Shown: positions 43,401 to 52,059, numbered from the stretch's first letter. The stretch: 53,007 nt of DNA from an uncultured Erysipelotrichaceae bacterium (GCA_934699415.1 CAKUWO010000004.1:1-53007), one strand, 5' to 3'. Notes: generated by a model from the letters alone, not told the origin. Program-made: numbers and translations.

Positions 43401-43514
43401 GGTTTAGTTACCATTCCAGAAGATGTAGAAGTTGGAACATCATTTACTGTTACTTGTTATTTAAAAGCAGATCCAACAATTCTTGATACCACAACACTTC
43501 AAGTGAACGAATAA
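40476..43514 (+). CDS. ponA: Class A penicillin-binding protein with extended Ig-like C terminus
   Basis: A 1012-residue bifunctional peptidoglycan synthase. After a basic cytosolic cap and one membrane helix (about 17-47) comes the GT51 glycosyltransferase with AVEDSRYFTHNGFD and QGGSTFTMQLVKN. The transpeptidase has SxxK in GSSIKP near 390, SLNT as SxN and KTGTTD near 578. About 320 further residues follow; the last 85 look like a bacterial Ig-like (Big2) domain (WSITSDANITIDENGLVTIP). It lies beside recU and is divergent from gpsB, whose product localises such PBPs. The tail is much longer than that of Bacillus PBP1. Confidence 0.93.
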   Translation: MTETKPKKVKRKLSKLNILTLVVATIATIEVIGLLVGGTGLLFFLKDKPAVTIDKFESTQSSVVYDVNGEVVAELGMTIRDNITYDEIPTSLIDAFVAVEDSRYFTHNGFDISRFTMAMLKNLRSLSFSQGGSTFTMQLVKNTYFVDDEAGINAPKKISRKVQEIVMATELERISNKKTIFEFYLNKLNFGGNRNIRGVEKAANYYFGKSVTDLNLDESAMLAGVINAPNAFNPFKNLTKATKRRNEVLYQMYNHGYITEAEYKLAKTVKVEDLLVDESGRVNHGTSSSYQAYIDAVVSEIAEITNADPYTTPMKIYTYMDQDVQKVMDTIQNGEHEDVTFPDEWIETASISVNNKTGAVNAILGGRNYAGGGKLLLNHAIDQYKQPGSSIKPIVDYAPAFEHLGWSTSHVLTDKPIAYPGTSLVIHNANGKWAGQVTLKDAVGNSLNTTAIQALEQVIEKTSTAEVVEYLNKMGFDQVTSKNFNIQYGIGGGEFTISTLQLAGAQAALLNGGQYIKPHTISRVEFLDGKNPINPIYEPVQAISSQASYLTSTILYNNVYGGYANLMQILKDSYLVYAKTGTTDWGNSGTSYGIPVGSIKDAWMVASTSDYTVATWLGYEKASKDKQSYIKMGDYLKNIQGHITNAVLDANVELHGKPAEVTKPDGISSITHILGTFPYAKTIDGMDEQYVTTGLIKTDAVQLVDPQTSTVEPLDESKIEKIELINGEITINWPTYPDADKLSVASEEMDISLKRSDGSTIISATGKRLFDYSWVFGAIRYKADVSVNGENVLSVTSDSNKTTKPINAKPGDNIKVCLYYAYDKKSDVKSNSVCKDYTLKNEEVSLQLPGNGMTKENIALHLPFVNNKMKVTFEEIPTTDASKFNTYYFTFKNKDYNPGDIISNVYQSEIYGAEIICKWYAAPARKIVIAHRGTSDCKPGGSVKFEYNITGDLPGDDNSVLWSITSDANITIDENGLVTIPEDVEVGTSFTVTCYLKADPTILDTTTLQVNE

Positions 43515-43517
43515 AAC

Positions 43518-43548
43518 AAAGGTTTCCTAATATAGGAAACCTTTTTAT
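43518..43548 (+). terminator. Terminator of the recU-ponA operon
   Basis: AAAGGTTTCC-TAATATA-GGAAACCTTT followed by TTATTT. Confidence 0.9.
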
Positions 43549-43559
43549 TTAGTCATAAT

Positions 43560-43594
43560 AAAAGACTGCCTTAGCAATTCTAAAGCAGTCTTTT
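43560..43594 (-). terminator. Terminator of the truB-ribF-rsmF-asp23 unit
   Basis: AAAAGACTGC pairs with GCAGTCTTTT over a 15-nt loop. On the minus strand it ends TTTTATTATG. Confidence 0.85.
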
Positions 43595-43600
43595 ATAAAT

Positions 43601-43936
43601 TTATTTAGCTTTTTTTTCGTCGAAGATAAAGCCTACAACATCCAATCTAATATCCTTGCATTCAACATCAGTCATTTCAAGAATATCATCATGAATCTTT
43701 TGTTGCATCTTTTCGCATTCTTCTACAACATTAGATCCGAGCTTCATTTTTACAGCTGAGGTAAGAGTAATGTTGCCAGCTTTAATCTTGCAATCAACCG
43801 CATTCTTATCCTTTTTAGCTAAAGCGATATTTTTATTTTTTGTTAAGGCAACAGCCGCGATATCAGCAAATACATCTTCAGAGAAGAATGAAGATCCTAA
43901 ATCATCGGCACTTTTTTTAACTGTAATATATTCCAT
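43601..43936 (-). CDS. Asp23/Gls24-family protein
   Basis: A 111-residue cytosolic protein of the Asp23/Gls24 (DUF322) family, shown by VFADIAAVALTKNKNI, IKAGNITLTSAVKMKLGSNV and the C-terminal IRLDVVGFIF. Family members are linked to envelope or alkaline stress and, as YloU or YqhY, to fatty-acid or cell-wall physiology. GGAG lies 7 nt before the ATG, 20 bp after rsmF, so it is probably the last gene of that operon. Confidence 0.8.
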   Translation of the reverse strand: MEYITVKKSADDLGSSFFSEDVFADIAAVALTKNKNIALAKKDKNAVDCKIKAGNITLTSAVKMKLGSNVVEECEKMQQKIHDDILEMTDVECKDIRLDVVGFIFDEKKAK

Positions 43937-43956
43937 TTCGTATCTCCTTTTTTCTA

Positions 43957-45264
43957 TTATATCATTCTACGAAGGCCTTTCGGATATTTATTCTTTAATC
44001 TATGCATAACTCTTTTACTAAAGCCTAATGGATAGCCATGCCAAGTTAATAAATAATAGCCATCATCACCATTACTATCAATTTCTAATCCTTTAACATA
44101 TTTAAGATATTCTTCATCATTTAATTCTATTGAATCTTTAAAATGTGATGATAATTGATTATCACGATATAAAGAATGACTAGGTAAAAATACTTTCTTA
44201 GATATATCACCAGCGTAAATACCATTTCTTAATACCGAGAATGGAAATTGATATAAAGGTTTAAAAGAGAATAAACAACGCCCTTCATCTTCATAATAGT
44301 GTCCATCTTTAATATCGGTATATTTATGCATGAAATCAATAAAAATTTTATTATTAGTTTCTTTCTTCAGTTTTAAAGATAATGGTTCATGAATCAATTC
44401 ACCATCTTTCTTTAAAAGACACATAAATTGTCCTTCTGAATCATCTAAAAATGACATTTTAATGAAATATTTATTATCTTTTATAGCTGTTAAATGCATA
44501 TCAGGATGGCTTTTTAAGAATTCATTTATTAAATCTTCATCTTCTTCTTTAGAATAAGTACATGTCGAATATAAAAGTTCAGCTCCTGGTTTTAACAAAC
44601 GATATGCTTCTTCAATTAATTCTTTTTGCCTATTAGCACATAATTCGATATTTTTAATTGAATATTCTTCTAAGATTTCAGGATATTTTCTAATCATTCC
44701 TTCTCCAGAACATGGAGCATCCAATATCACAAGTTCTACCTGTTTTTCTAAAACATCAGCAATCTTATTAACACTGCTTGATGTTACAACAACATTTTCA
44801 TGTCCTAATCTTTCCATATTAGAAGATAATATTTGTGCTCGATGATAAGAAAAATCATTAGCTAAAATAAATGCATCTTCATCTGCACGATTAATAATGC
44901 CTGCTGTCTTACCACCAGGAGCAGCACATAAATCAACAATTACTTTCTTACCTTCAACTCTAGGTAATAGAGCAGGAAGCGAAGCACTTGGCTCTTGTGG
45001 ATATATTAAACCAAGCTCATAGGCTTTCGTTTTACCAATCGATTCTTCATTACTATAAAAAGCATTCTTATTTAAAGGATATCTTTCATAATCTAGATCT
45101 ATTACTTTTAAAATATCTTCTTTATTCCCTTTTTTAGTATTGATAATAAAGCCACTACGAGCCTTTTTTTCCATCATCTTAAAGAAATCATCACTTTGTT
45201 CCTTAAAGATATCTCTCATTCTTTCTTTAAATAATTCGATATTTTCTTTTGACACAGTCTTCAT
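43957..45264 (-). CDS. rsmF: 16S rRNA m5C methyltransferase RsmF-like
   Basis: A 435-residue SAM-dependent RNA cytosine-C5 methyltransferase. The SAM site is VDLCAAPGGKT near residue 111, with DAPCSGEGM and the catalytic STCTYSKEED. An N-terminal small domain precedes it and a PUA-like C-terminal region follows (RRMI end). The target is inferred as 16S rRNA by similarity to RsmF/YebU. The annotated ATG has AAAGG directly against it; a GTG three codons later has AAAGGA at 8 nt and is an equally good start. It overlaps ribF by 38 bp. Confidence 0.88.
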   Translation of the reverse strand: MKTVSKENIELFKERMRDIFKEQSDDFFKMMEKKARSGFIINTKKGNKEDILKVIDLDYERYPLNKNAFYSNEESIGKTKAYELGLIYPQEPSASLPALLPRVEGKKVIVDLCAAPGGKTAGIINRADEDAFILANDFSYHRAQILSSNMERLGHENVVVTSSSVNKIADVLEKQVELVILDAPCSGEGMIRKYPEILEEYSIKNIELCANRQKELIEEAYRLLKPGAELLYSTCTYSKEEDEDLINEFLKSHPDMHLTAIKDNKYFIKMSFLDDSEGQFMCLLKKDGELIHEPLSLKLKKETNNKIFIDFMHKYTDIKDGHYYEDEGRCLFSFKPLYQFPFSVLRNGIYAGDISKKVFLPSHSLYRDNQLSSHFKDSIELNDEEYLKYVKGLEIDSNGDDGYYLLTWHGYPLGFSKRVMHRLKNKYPKGLRRMI

Positions 45265-46132
45265 CCTTTATAAGTTGTTCTTTTAATTCTTCAATACTAT
45301 TAAATTTAATTTCATTACGTAAATAAGTATCTAAATAAACTTTAATCTCTTTACCATAAAGACTACCATCATAATTAACTAAATGAACCTCAAAACTATA
45401 CTTATTGCCATTAAAAGTTGGATTATGACCATAATTAATCATTGAAGGATATGAAATATCATTAACCTCTGTAATGCCCATATAAACCCCTTCTTTTAAA
45501 GGCAAATCTTCATCTAATGCAACATTAGCTGTAGGAAAAGATAATAAATGTCCATTGCCTTTGCCTTTAATAACTTTACCCACAATAAAATATTTATAAC
45601 CTAAAAGCTCATTAGCTTCTTCGATTTTACCTTCTATAAGTTTCTCTTTAATTAAAGTAGTAGATATTTTATAGCCATCTTTCATTACTTCATTTATGAC
45701 ATAAATATCGCATGTCATTATTTCTTTTAAAGTATCGCTGTTACCTTTACCAGCTTGTCCAAAACGAAAATCAAAGCCACAAATAAGAGCTTTAATATCA
45801 AGAGGCAATAGAAATTCATTAATAAATTTAGCTGGTGAATAAGAGGCTATTTCTAAGCTAAAAGGCAAGATAATAAAGTAATCTATACCCATCATAGCTA
45901 CAAGCGTTTCTCTAATATTTAAAGATGATAAATGACGGCCTTTTTCTTTCTTTAAAACTTCATTGGGATCTGGATCAAAAGTAATTAAGGCACTTTTAAT
46001 ATTTCTTAATTTAGCTTCTTCGATTGTTTTTTTAACTAGAGCTTGATGTCCTAAATGCATGCCATCAAAAAAACCAATGCATGCTGCTATATTTTTAACT
46101 TTAGCTAAATCTTTAAAATATATCTTTTCCAT
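45227..46132 (-). CDS. ribF: Bifunctional riboflavin kinase/FAD synthetase
   Basis: A 301-residue enzyme that phosphorylates riboflavin to FMN and adenylates FMN to FAD. The N-terminal FAD synthetase domain has GFFDGMHLGHQALV (residues 19-32) and ends near 185. The C-terminal riboflavin kinase has KVIKGKGNGHLLSFPTANV and GVYMGI, with INYGHNPTF and FEVHL. Its ATG overlaps the truB stop by one base (TAATG). The truB-ribF pair is conserved in Bacillus. Confidence 0.96.
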   Translation of the reverse strand: MEKIYFKDLAKVKNIAACIGFFDGMHLGHQALVKKTIEEAKLRNIKSALITFDPDPNEVLKKEKGRHLSSLNIRETLVAMMGIDYFIILPFSLEIASYSPAKFINEFLLPLDIKALICGFDFRFGQAGKGNSDTLKEIMTCDIYVINEVMKDGYKISTTLIKEKLIEGKIEEANELLGYKYFIVGKVIKGKGNGHLLSFPTANVALDEDLPLKEGVYMGITEVNDISYPSMINYGHNPTFNGNKYSFEVHLVNYDGSLYGKEIKVYLDTYLRNEIKFNSIEELKEQLIKDEDCVKRKYRII

Positions 46133-46974
46133 TAGAAAAGACCTCTAACAGAGCGATATTCATCACCATCTTTTTCATAAATCGCTAAAGCTTCATTATC
46201 ATAAGTTAAAAAGATACGTGCAGCATCACTATCTATCTTAATTCTTTTGCCATTTTTAATATCATTAGGATTATTTACTTCAATAGTAGGATATAGATTA
46301 CTTAAAACTTCTTTAACTTCATGGAGCTTATAATTGCCTTTTAATACCTCGTCAAAATCATCACAATCTTCAAGACTAATACTGCCAACTCTTGTCCTTG
46401 TTAGCGAAGATAGATAAGCTAAATTGCTTGTTTTATAAGCTAAATCTCTTACTAAAGAGCGAATATATGTACCAGATGATACACTAACTTTAAAACGCAA
46501 AACGTTATCTTCTTTATTTAATAATTCAATACTTTTAATTTCAATATCACGTAAAGGAATTTCTACTTCTTTACCTTCTCTTTGGTATTCATATAATTTC
46601 TTACCTTTTACTTTAATAGCTGAAGTAAGTGGCGGAAGTTGTTTTGATTTGCCAATAAAACTATTCATAACTTCTTGCCATGCTTCAAAACTTAAATCAT
46701 TTATCACTTTTGAATCTACAACTTCCCCTTCTTTATCAAGAGTAGATGTTTCTTTGCCTAAAGTCATTTCACCAATATATTCTTTATCATCATATGTTAA
46801 AAATTGGTTAGCTTTAGTGGCTTTATTTAATAGAATAATCATTACACCTGTTGCCATTGGATCTAAAGTTCCTGTATGGCCAATAGCTCTTGTGCCAAAT
46901 ACTGGACGTAACTTATTACATAAAGTAAAAGAAGTAATACCTTGGGGTTTATTTACATATAATACATTTTTCAT
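46132..46974 (-). CDS. truB: tRNA pseudouridine-55 synthase
   Basis: A 280-residue pseudouridine synthase for U55 of the tRNA T loop. The catalytic aspartate is in GHTGTLDPMATGVM near residue 36; KPQGITSF begins the protein, and YEYQREGKEVE and SGTYIRSLVRDLA are further motifs. A PUA-like end is present. The ATG at 46974 has no Shine-Dalgarno; TATAAT lies 7 nt upstream, after the terminator of the SPOUT methylase gene. The longer upstream reading passes through that terminator and is discarded. Confidence 0.94.
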   Translation of the reverse strand: MKNVLYVNKPQGITSFTLCNKLRPVFGTRAIGHTGTLDPMATGVMIILLNKATKANQFLTYDDKEYIGEMTLGKETSTLDKEGEVVDSKVINDLSFEAWQEVMNSFIGKSKQLPPLTSAIKVKGKKLYEYQREGKEVEIPLRDIEIKSIELLNKEDNVLRFKVSVSSGTYIRSLVRDLAYKTSNLAYLSSLTRTRVGSISLEDCDDFDEVLKGNYKLHEVKEVLSNLYPTIEVNNPNDIKNGKRIKIDSDAARIFLTYDNEALAIYEKDGDEYRSVRGLF

Positions 46975-46995
46975 CTTTTTGATTATATAAGAAAA

Positions 46996-47022
46996 AAGCC
47001 TATTTGGTATGCAAATAAGCTT
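46996..47022 (-). terminator. Terminator of the SPOUT methylase gene
   Basis: On the minus strand AAGCTTATTTG-CATAC-CAAATAGGCTT with one T-G pair, followed by TTTTCTT. It overlaps the final codons of the methylase gene. Confidence 0.8.
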
Positions 47023-47701
47023 GATAAAGTGAAAGAGATGTATAAACAGGCAAAGATAAATTATGATGTTCACCAAAAGAATAGCCATCTTTAAATAATT
47101 CATCTAGTTCCACATAACACCCTGGAAGAATCATTGCAAATGGTGATATAAAATCAACATCTTTGCATTCTTTGCCTTTAGTTAATAAAGGATAGAGATG
47201 ATGATTGGGATATTTAGCTAAATAATCATCAATAGTATTAAATATTTCAATATCGCAATGAAAGATAGCCCCCATTGAAGCTCTTACTGTTTTAGGATTA
47301 AATAAATCCACTTGATTAGCGATTAAAGCGATATTTTTAAAATTAAAAGATACAGCAGATCTCAATGTAGTTCCTAGATTGCCTTCTTCAATAAAATCAT
47401 ATAGAAGAATATGATTTTCTTCTTTCTTTAATTCTGAGCTAAACTTATCAAAGACCGCAATCGCAAAACAATTTTCTTTAACTGATAAATGTCTAATAAT
47501 ATTTTCATCAGTTCTTAAAGGTATTTGATGTCTAAAACATAATCTTTCTAATTCTTTTAGAAATTCATTATCTTTAACTTTGTCACTAAGAATTACTTCT
47601 TTTACAGTTTGAGGGCGATGTTTTAAAGCTTCAATTGTTAAAGACATACCTAAAGTAAATGAATAATGATTATCCTCTTGGTATTCATATAAAAAATCCA
47701 T
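47000..47701 (-). CDS. TrmH/SpoU-type RNA 2'-O-methyltransferase family protein
   Basis: A 233-residue protein with a SPOUT fold. EEGNLGTTLRSAVSF (about residues 108-122) is motif 1 and DLFNPKTVRASMGAIFHC motif 2. The C-terminal SAM-binding motif is degenerate; NLSLPVYTSLSLYQAYL stands where the usual L-S-V-x-x-A-x-x-x-L-Y occurs. The N-terminal 90 residues look like a substrate-binding domain. The RNA target is unknown. The ATG follows AGGGGC by 5-6 nt and starts 2 bp after the M20 hydrolase gene. Confidence 0.8.
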   Translation of the reverse strand: MDFLYEYQEDNHYSFTLGMSLTIEALKHRPQTVKEVILSDKVKDNEFLKELERLCFRHQIPLRTDENIIRHLSVKENCFAIAVFDKFSSELKKEENHILLYDFIEEGNLGTTLRSAVSFNFKNIALIANQVDLFNPKTVRASMGAIFHCDIEIFNTIDDYLAKYPNHHLYPLLTKGKECKDVDFISPFAMILPGCYVELDELFKDGYSFGEHHNLSLPVYTSLSLYQAYLHTK

Positions 47702-47702
47702 A

Positions 47703-48875
47703 TTATGCCCCTAAGCGATTATTAATTAGTTCAATCCAATAAATAAGACCATAAGCTAAAGCTTTTTCATCTAATAAATAATGCGAATTATGATGAGGAT
47801 AGATAATGCCTTTTTCTTCATTGCGCGCACCAAGTTCTACAAAGAAAGCATCACATTTACCTTGTAAAGCTGAATAATCTTCACCTGGCATTAAAGGCTC
47901 AATATCGAAAGTAGCTTCTTTGCCAAAAGTATTTTCAATAATTTCTTTAGACCTTAAAGTGATATCTTTATCATTAATTACCGAAGCATAGCCTAAAGTG
48001 AAGTTGAATTCATAATTCATATCGTTACTATCGCAAATGCCTTTTATAATTTTTTCCATCATTAAAGGTAAATTCTTACGTGTTTCAGGATTAAAGGTAC
48101 GTGTAGAACCTGTTAAACGAATTCTTTCAGGGATGATATTATAAGCATCTCCACCATTAATTTGACAAATACTAACGACAATCGGTTCAACAGCCTTAAT
48201 CTTTCTTGAAACAATTGTTTGAAGAGAAGTGATAATTTCTCCAGCAGTAATCATTGGATCTAAAGTAGTTTCGGGGAAAGCTGAATGTCCTCCTTTACCA
48301 ATAATTTCAATATCAAAACGATCTGTAGCACTAGTTAAAGCGCCAACACGGATACCGAATTTACCTGTAGGATAATTAGATGAAAGATGTAAACCATACA
48401 ATTCATCAACACAATCGCAAATGCCGTAATTTGCCCATTCAATTGCTCCTCCAGGTGGCAATTCTTCCGCATGTTGGAAAAGAAAGATACCCTTACCATG
48501 AATTTCTTCATAATGTTTATCAAAATATTTACATGCTGCAAGCATCATAGCTGTATGACCATCGTGCCCACATGCATGCATTACTTTATTATTTAAAGAA
48601 ATAAATTCTAAATCATTTTCTTCTTGAATTGGTAAAGCATCGATATCTGCTCTTAAAAGTAATGTCTTACCATCATATGGTCCTTTTAAAATAGCAGCAC
48701 AACCTGTTTTAAAAGGTTTTAAGATCTGAATGTGTTCAAGTTTATTAAGTTCATTAATAATCTTTTCAGTTGTTTCATACTCTTCAAAAGATAATTCAGG
48801 ATGGGCATGTAAATCTCTTCTAAAAGCTATCATCCAAGGAATTAATTCACTAATTTCAGTTTTAATAGTATTCAT
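47703..48875 (-). CDS. M20-family amidohydrolase
   Basis: A 390-residue zinc amidohydrolase of the M20D type. Metal and catalytic signatures are FRRDLHAHPELSFEEYET, LLRADIDALPI, MHACGHDGHTAM and FQHAEELPPGGA; a lid domain (about 180-290) follows SSNYPTGKFGIRVG. Such enzymes cleave N-acyl amino acids, indole-acetyl conjugates or N-acetyl-diaminopimelate; the sequence does not decide which, and no lysine-biosynthesis genes adjoin. GGAG lies 6 nt before the ATG. It lies between tag and the SPOUT gene. Confidence 0.92.
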   Translation of the reverse strand: MNTIKTEISELIPWMIAFRRDLHAHPELSFEEYETTEKIINELNKLEHIQILKPFKTGCAAILKGPYDGKTLLLRADIDALPIQEENDLEFISLNNKVMHACGHDGHTAMMLAACKYFDKHYEEIHGKGIFLFQHAEELPPGGAIEWANYGICDCVDELYGLHLSSNYPTGKFGIRVGALTSATDRFDIEIIGKGGHSAFPETTLDPMITAGEIITSLQTIVSRKIKAVEPIVVSICQINGGDAYNIIPERIRLTGSTRTFNPETRKNLPLMMEKIIKGICDSNDMNYEFNFTLGYASVINDKDITLRSKEIIENTFGKEATFDIEPLMPGEDYSALQGKCDAFFVELGARNEEKGIIYPHHNSHYLLDEKALAYGLIYWIELINNRLGA

Positions 48876-48894
48876 AATAATCTCCTACTCTTTA

Positions 48895-49479
48895 TTATAC
48901 TTTCTTATGGTAATGATGTTGAAGATACTTTATCGCATTATCTTCTTTAAAGATCTCACAATCATATGAATGAGGATATACAATCCCAATAGCTTTTAAA
49001 AATGATAATAAAGTAATTGAGCCTACAAAACGCATACCTCTTTTATAAAGTTCTTCGCTTAAATCATCTGATATTGGTAATGTATTTAATTCATTATTTT
49101 CAATAACGGGCTCATTATCAACTATTGACCATAAATAATTAGAAAAAGAACCATATTCTTCTTTAATCTTTAATATAATTTTAGCATTATTAATCATCGC
49201 TACAATTTTAGCTTTATTACGAATAATTCCTTTATTATGCATTAATTCATCAATCTTATCTAAATCATATTTAGCTATCTTATAGATATCAAAATTATCT
49301 AATGCTGAGCGAAAGTTTTCTCTTTTATAAAGAATTGTTTTCCATGATAAACCAGCTTGAAAACATTCAAGAATAAATAATTCGATTACTTTCTCTTCAT
49401 CTTTTATAAGACGACCATATTCTTTATGATACTCTAGTAATTTAATATCACCTGCAGCATATTCTTCAAAACAATTCAT
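48895..49479 (-). CDS. tag: DNA-3-methyladenine glycosylase I
   Basis: A 194-residue base-excision repair glycosylase for 3-methyladenine. Family motifs are FQAGLSWKTILYKRENFRSA and GIIRNKAKIVAMINNA. The zinc-snap ligands appear conserved: C3, H18, and H and C in YPHSYDCEIF. No Shine-Dalgarno precedes the ATG; the 20 nt upstream are ATT repeats, and a TATTAT lies 6 nt before the start. It follows the clpB terminator and begins a run with the M20 and SPOUT genes. Confidence 0.9.
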   Translation of the reverse strand: MNCFEEYAAGDIKLLEYHKEYGRLIKDEEKVIELFILECFQAGLSWKTILYKRENFRSALDNFDIYKIAKYDLDKIDELMHNKGIIRNKAKIVAMINNAKIILKIKEEYGSFSNYLWSIVDNEPVIENNELNTLPISDDLSEELYKRGMRFVGSITLLSFLKAIGIVYPHSYDCEIFKEDNAIKYLQHHYHKKV

Positions 49480-49497
49480 ATCTTAATAATAATAATA

Positions 49498-49523
49498 AAA
49501 AGAGAGTGACTATGCACTCTCTT
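49498..49523 (-). terminator. Terminator of clpB
   Basis: On the minus strand AAAGAGAGTG-CATAGT-CACTCTCTTT followed by TTATT. It covers the last four codons and stop of clpB. Confidence 0.88.
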
Positions 49524-52059
49524 TACAAACAAATTTATCATCTTTGTAATCGACAATAATCTTATGACAAGCAGGATTTTCAATAATGAAACGCGCCAAT
49601 GGTGATTCAATATTACGCTGAATATATCTCTTCATTGGACGAGCACCAAAGCTAGGATCAAATCCTTGTTCGCATACTGCATCAACAGCCTCATTTGTGA
49701 AAGTAAGCTCTTTTTCATTCTCACTTATTCTCTTCTTAAGCTGATTTAAGAATTTATTAGCTACATCTTTAATAACATTCTTATCTAATGGATTAAAGAT
49801 AATGATTTCATCAATACGGTTAATGAATTCTGGTTTAAAAGTAGCTTTTATAACTTCATCATATTCTTTCTTTTTCTTTTCTTCATCTTGTTCAAAGGCA
49901 TATTGCGAGCCTAAGTTACTTGTCATGATGATAATAGTATTCTTAAAGTCTACAGTAACACCTTTAGAATCAGTAATACGTCCATCATCAAGAATCTGTA
50001 ACAAGATATTAAAGACATCAGGATGAGCTTTTTCAATTTCATCAAGTAAGACAATAGAATATGGTTTACGACGTACAGCTTCTGTTAATTGTCCACCTTC
50101 TTCATATCCTACATATCCTGGAGGAGCACCAATTAAACGTGACACTGAGAACTTCTCCATGTATTCTGACATATCGATACGAACAATCTTATTTTCATCA
50201 TCAAATAATTGTTCAGCTAAAGCTTTCGCAACTTCTGTTTTACCAACACCTGTTGGACCCAAGAAGAGGAATGAGCCTACAGGACGATTAGTATCACCAA
50301 TTTCGGCTTTATTTCTTAAAATAGCATCTGATACAAGTCTTAATGCTTCATCCTGTCCCATAACACGTTTAGCTAAAATGGTATTAAGTTTTAACAGTTT
50401 CTCTCTTTCGGTTGATAAAAGTTTAGTGACATCAATATGTGTCCATTTAGACACTACTTTCGCAATAGCTTCTTCATCAACTGTTTCTTGAATCATCTTA
50501 GAATCACTACTAGATGATAATTCAGCAATCTTACGATTTAATTCTGGAATTGTCTGATATTGAATACGTGCAGCATCTTCATATCTAGCATCATTTTGAG
50601 CATCCGCAAAAGCTAATTTAGCTCTTTCAAGATCTTCCTTAGCCTTTTTAACTTCTTCTAATGATTCTTTCTCTTTCTTCCATTTAGAATATAAATTATC
50701 TTTCTTAGCTTTAAGCTCTGTTAAATCATTCTTAATTTCTTCAAGACGTTTAAGAGCCTTAGAATCTGTTTCATTCTTAAGTGAAACTTCTTCAATCTCC
50801 AATTGTCTAATATGTCTAATTAATTCGTCTAATTCTTGAGGCATTGAATCCATTTCAACACGAATAGAAGCACAAGCTTCATCAATTAAATCAATCGCTT
50901 TATCAGGCAAGAAACGGTCAGTAATATATCTTTCTGACATTGTAGCGGCAGCTACAATTGCTTCATCTTTAATCTTTACACCATGATGTGATTCAAAACG
51001 ATCCTTAAGTCCACGCAAAATCGAAATAGTCTCTTCAACACTAGGCTCATCAACATTTACTTTCTGGAAACGTCTTTCAAGAGCTTTATCTTTTTCGATA
51101 TATTGACGATATTCATCATATGTAGTAGCACCAATACAACGTAATTCACCTCTTGCAAGCATTGGTTTTAAAAGGTTAGCAGCGTCCATAGAACCTTCAG
51201 TTTTACCAGCACCTACAAGGTTATGAATTTCATCAATAAAGAGAATAACGTCACCATTTTTCTCTTTAACAGCTTTTAAAACAGCTTTTAAACGCTCTTC
51301 AAATTCACCACGATATTTAGCGCCAGCGATTAAAGAACCCATATCAAGTTCAATTAAATCTTTACCTTTTAAAGAAAGAGGAACATCACCATTTCTAATA
51401 CGCCATGCTAATCCTTCTACAATAGCTGTTTTACCAACACCAGGTTCACCGATTAATACTGGATTATTTTTGGTTTTACGTGAAAGAATTTCAACAACAC
51501 GTCTAATCTCTTCATCTCTTCCAATAACAGGGTCAATCTTACCATTCTTAACATCTTCTACTAAGTTACGACCATATTTTTCAAGAGGATTAAGATTGTT
51601 TTCTTGGCCTTTATCTTTAATTGACATGTTTTCACCTACCCTTTCTTTTTCTTTTTTAATTAGATCCTCACCATTAATACCGTTATCTTTTAATATTGTT
51701 TGACTAATACTTGAATTATTAGCTAAAAGACAAGTTAAATAGAGGAATGCTGACATATAGCTATCATTTCTTTGCTTCATAATATCGAGAGCTTTTTCAT
51801 AAGCTTTAAAGACATCTTGTGATGCACTTAGATTATTGTTGTCACAAGTTGAATAAGTCTTTAATTCAGCTTCTATTCTTTGCTTCATACGATCGATATT
51901 AAATCTTAAAGAAGTAAGATAATTTACCATATCTTCATCTTCAATAAAGGCTTTTAAAAGATGAGCTGTACGCAATTCTGGATGTTTTAAATCGAGAGCT
52001 AACTGATATGCTTTAGTAAAGATTTCAGCTAACTTTTCAGTCATTTTATCAATATCCAT
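49510..52059 (-). CDS. clpB: Disaggregase ClpB
   Basis: An 849-residue AAA+ chaperone that dissolves aggregates with DnaK. It has the N-domain (1-140), NBD1 with GEPGVGKTAIVEG near residue 203, a coiled-coil M domain (about 400-520, KKAKEDLERAKLAF), and NBD2 with GPTGVGKTEVAKAL near 600. It lacks the ClpX/P-binding IGF/L loop as far as seen. AGGAGG lies 6 nt before the ATG. An in-frame ATG at 51627 (residue 145) with AGGTG 5 nt upstream could make a short ClpB, as in E. coli. A CIRCE-like element lies directly upstream. Confidence 0.97.
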   Translation of the reverse strand: MDIDKMTEKLAEIFTKAYQLALDLKHPELRTAHLLKAFIEDEDMVNYLTSLRFNIDRMKQRIEAELKTYSTCDNNNLSASQDVFKAYEKALDIMKQRNDSYMSAFLYLTCLLANNSSISQTILKDNGINGEDLIKKEKERVGENMSIKDKGQENNLNPLEKYGRNLVEDVKNGKIDPVIGRDEEIRRVVEILSRKTKNNPVLIGEPGVGKTAIVEGLAWRIRNGDVPLSLKGKDLIELDMGSLIAGAKYRGEFEERLKAVLKAVKEKNGDVILFIDEIHNLVGAGKTEGSMDAANLLKPMLARGELRCIGATTYDEYRQYIEKDKALERRFQKVNVDEPSVEETISILRGLKDRFESHHGVKIKDEAIVAAATMSERYITDRFLPDKAIDLIDEACASIRVEMDSMPQELDELIRHIRQLEIEEVSLKNETDSKALKRLEEIKNDLTELKAKKDNLYSKWKKEKESLEEVKKAKEDLERAKLAFADAQNDARYEDAARIQYQTIPELNRKIAELSSSSDSKMIQETVDEEAIAKVVSKWTHIDVTKLLSTEREKLLKLNTILAKRVMGQDEALRLVSDAILRNKAEIGDTNRPVGSFLFLGPTGVGKTEVAKALAEQLFDDENKIVRIDMSEYMEKFSVSRLIGAPPGYVGYEEGGQLTEAVRRKPYSIVLLDEIEKAHPDVFNILLQILDDGRITDSKGVTVDFKNTIIIMTSNLGSQYAFEQDEEKKKKEYDEVIKATFKPEFINRIDEIIIFNPLDKNVIKDVANKFLNQLKKRISENEKELTFTNEAVDAVCEQGFDPSFGARPMKRYIQRNIESPLARFIIENPACHKIIVDYKDDKFVCKESA
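51627..51637 (-). promoter_or_regulatory. Possible internal translation start of clpB
   Basis: Inside clpB, AGGTG lies 5 nt before ATG (first base 51627, residue 145), at the end of the N-domain, where E. coli starts its short ClpB form at residue 149. Confidence 0.4.

Noticed and set aside
46975..47103. Hydrophobic N-terminal extension of TruB
   Set aside because: It would read through the terminator and the end of the previous gene; TruB begins at MKNVLYVNKPQG.
49480..49500. ATT repeat as a microsatellite
   Set aside because: Only about four units in AT-rich spacer; likely part of the terminator tail and tag upstream region.
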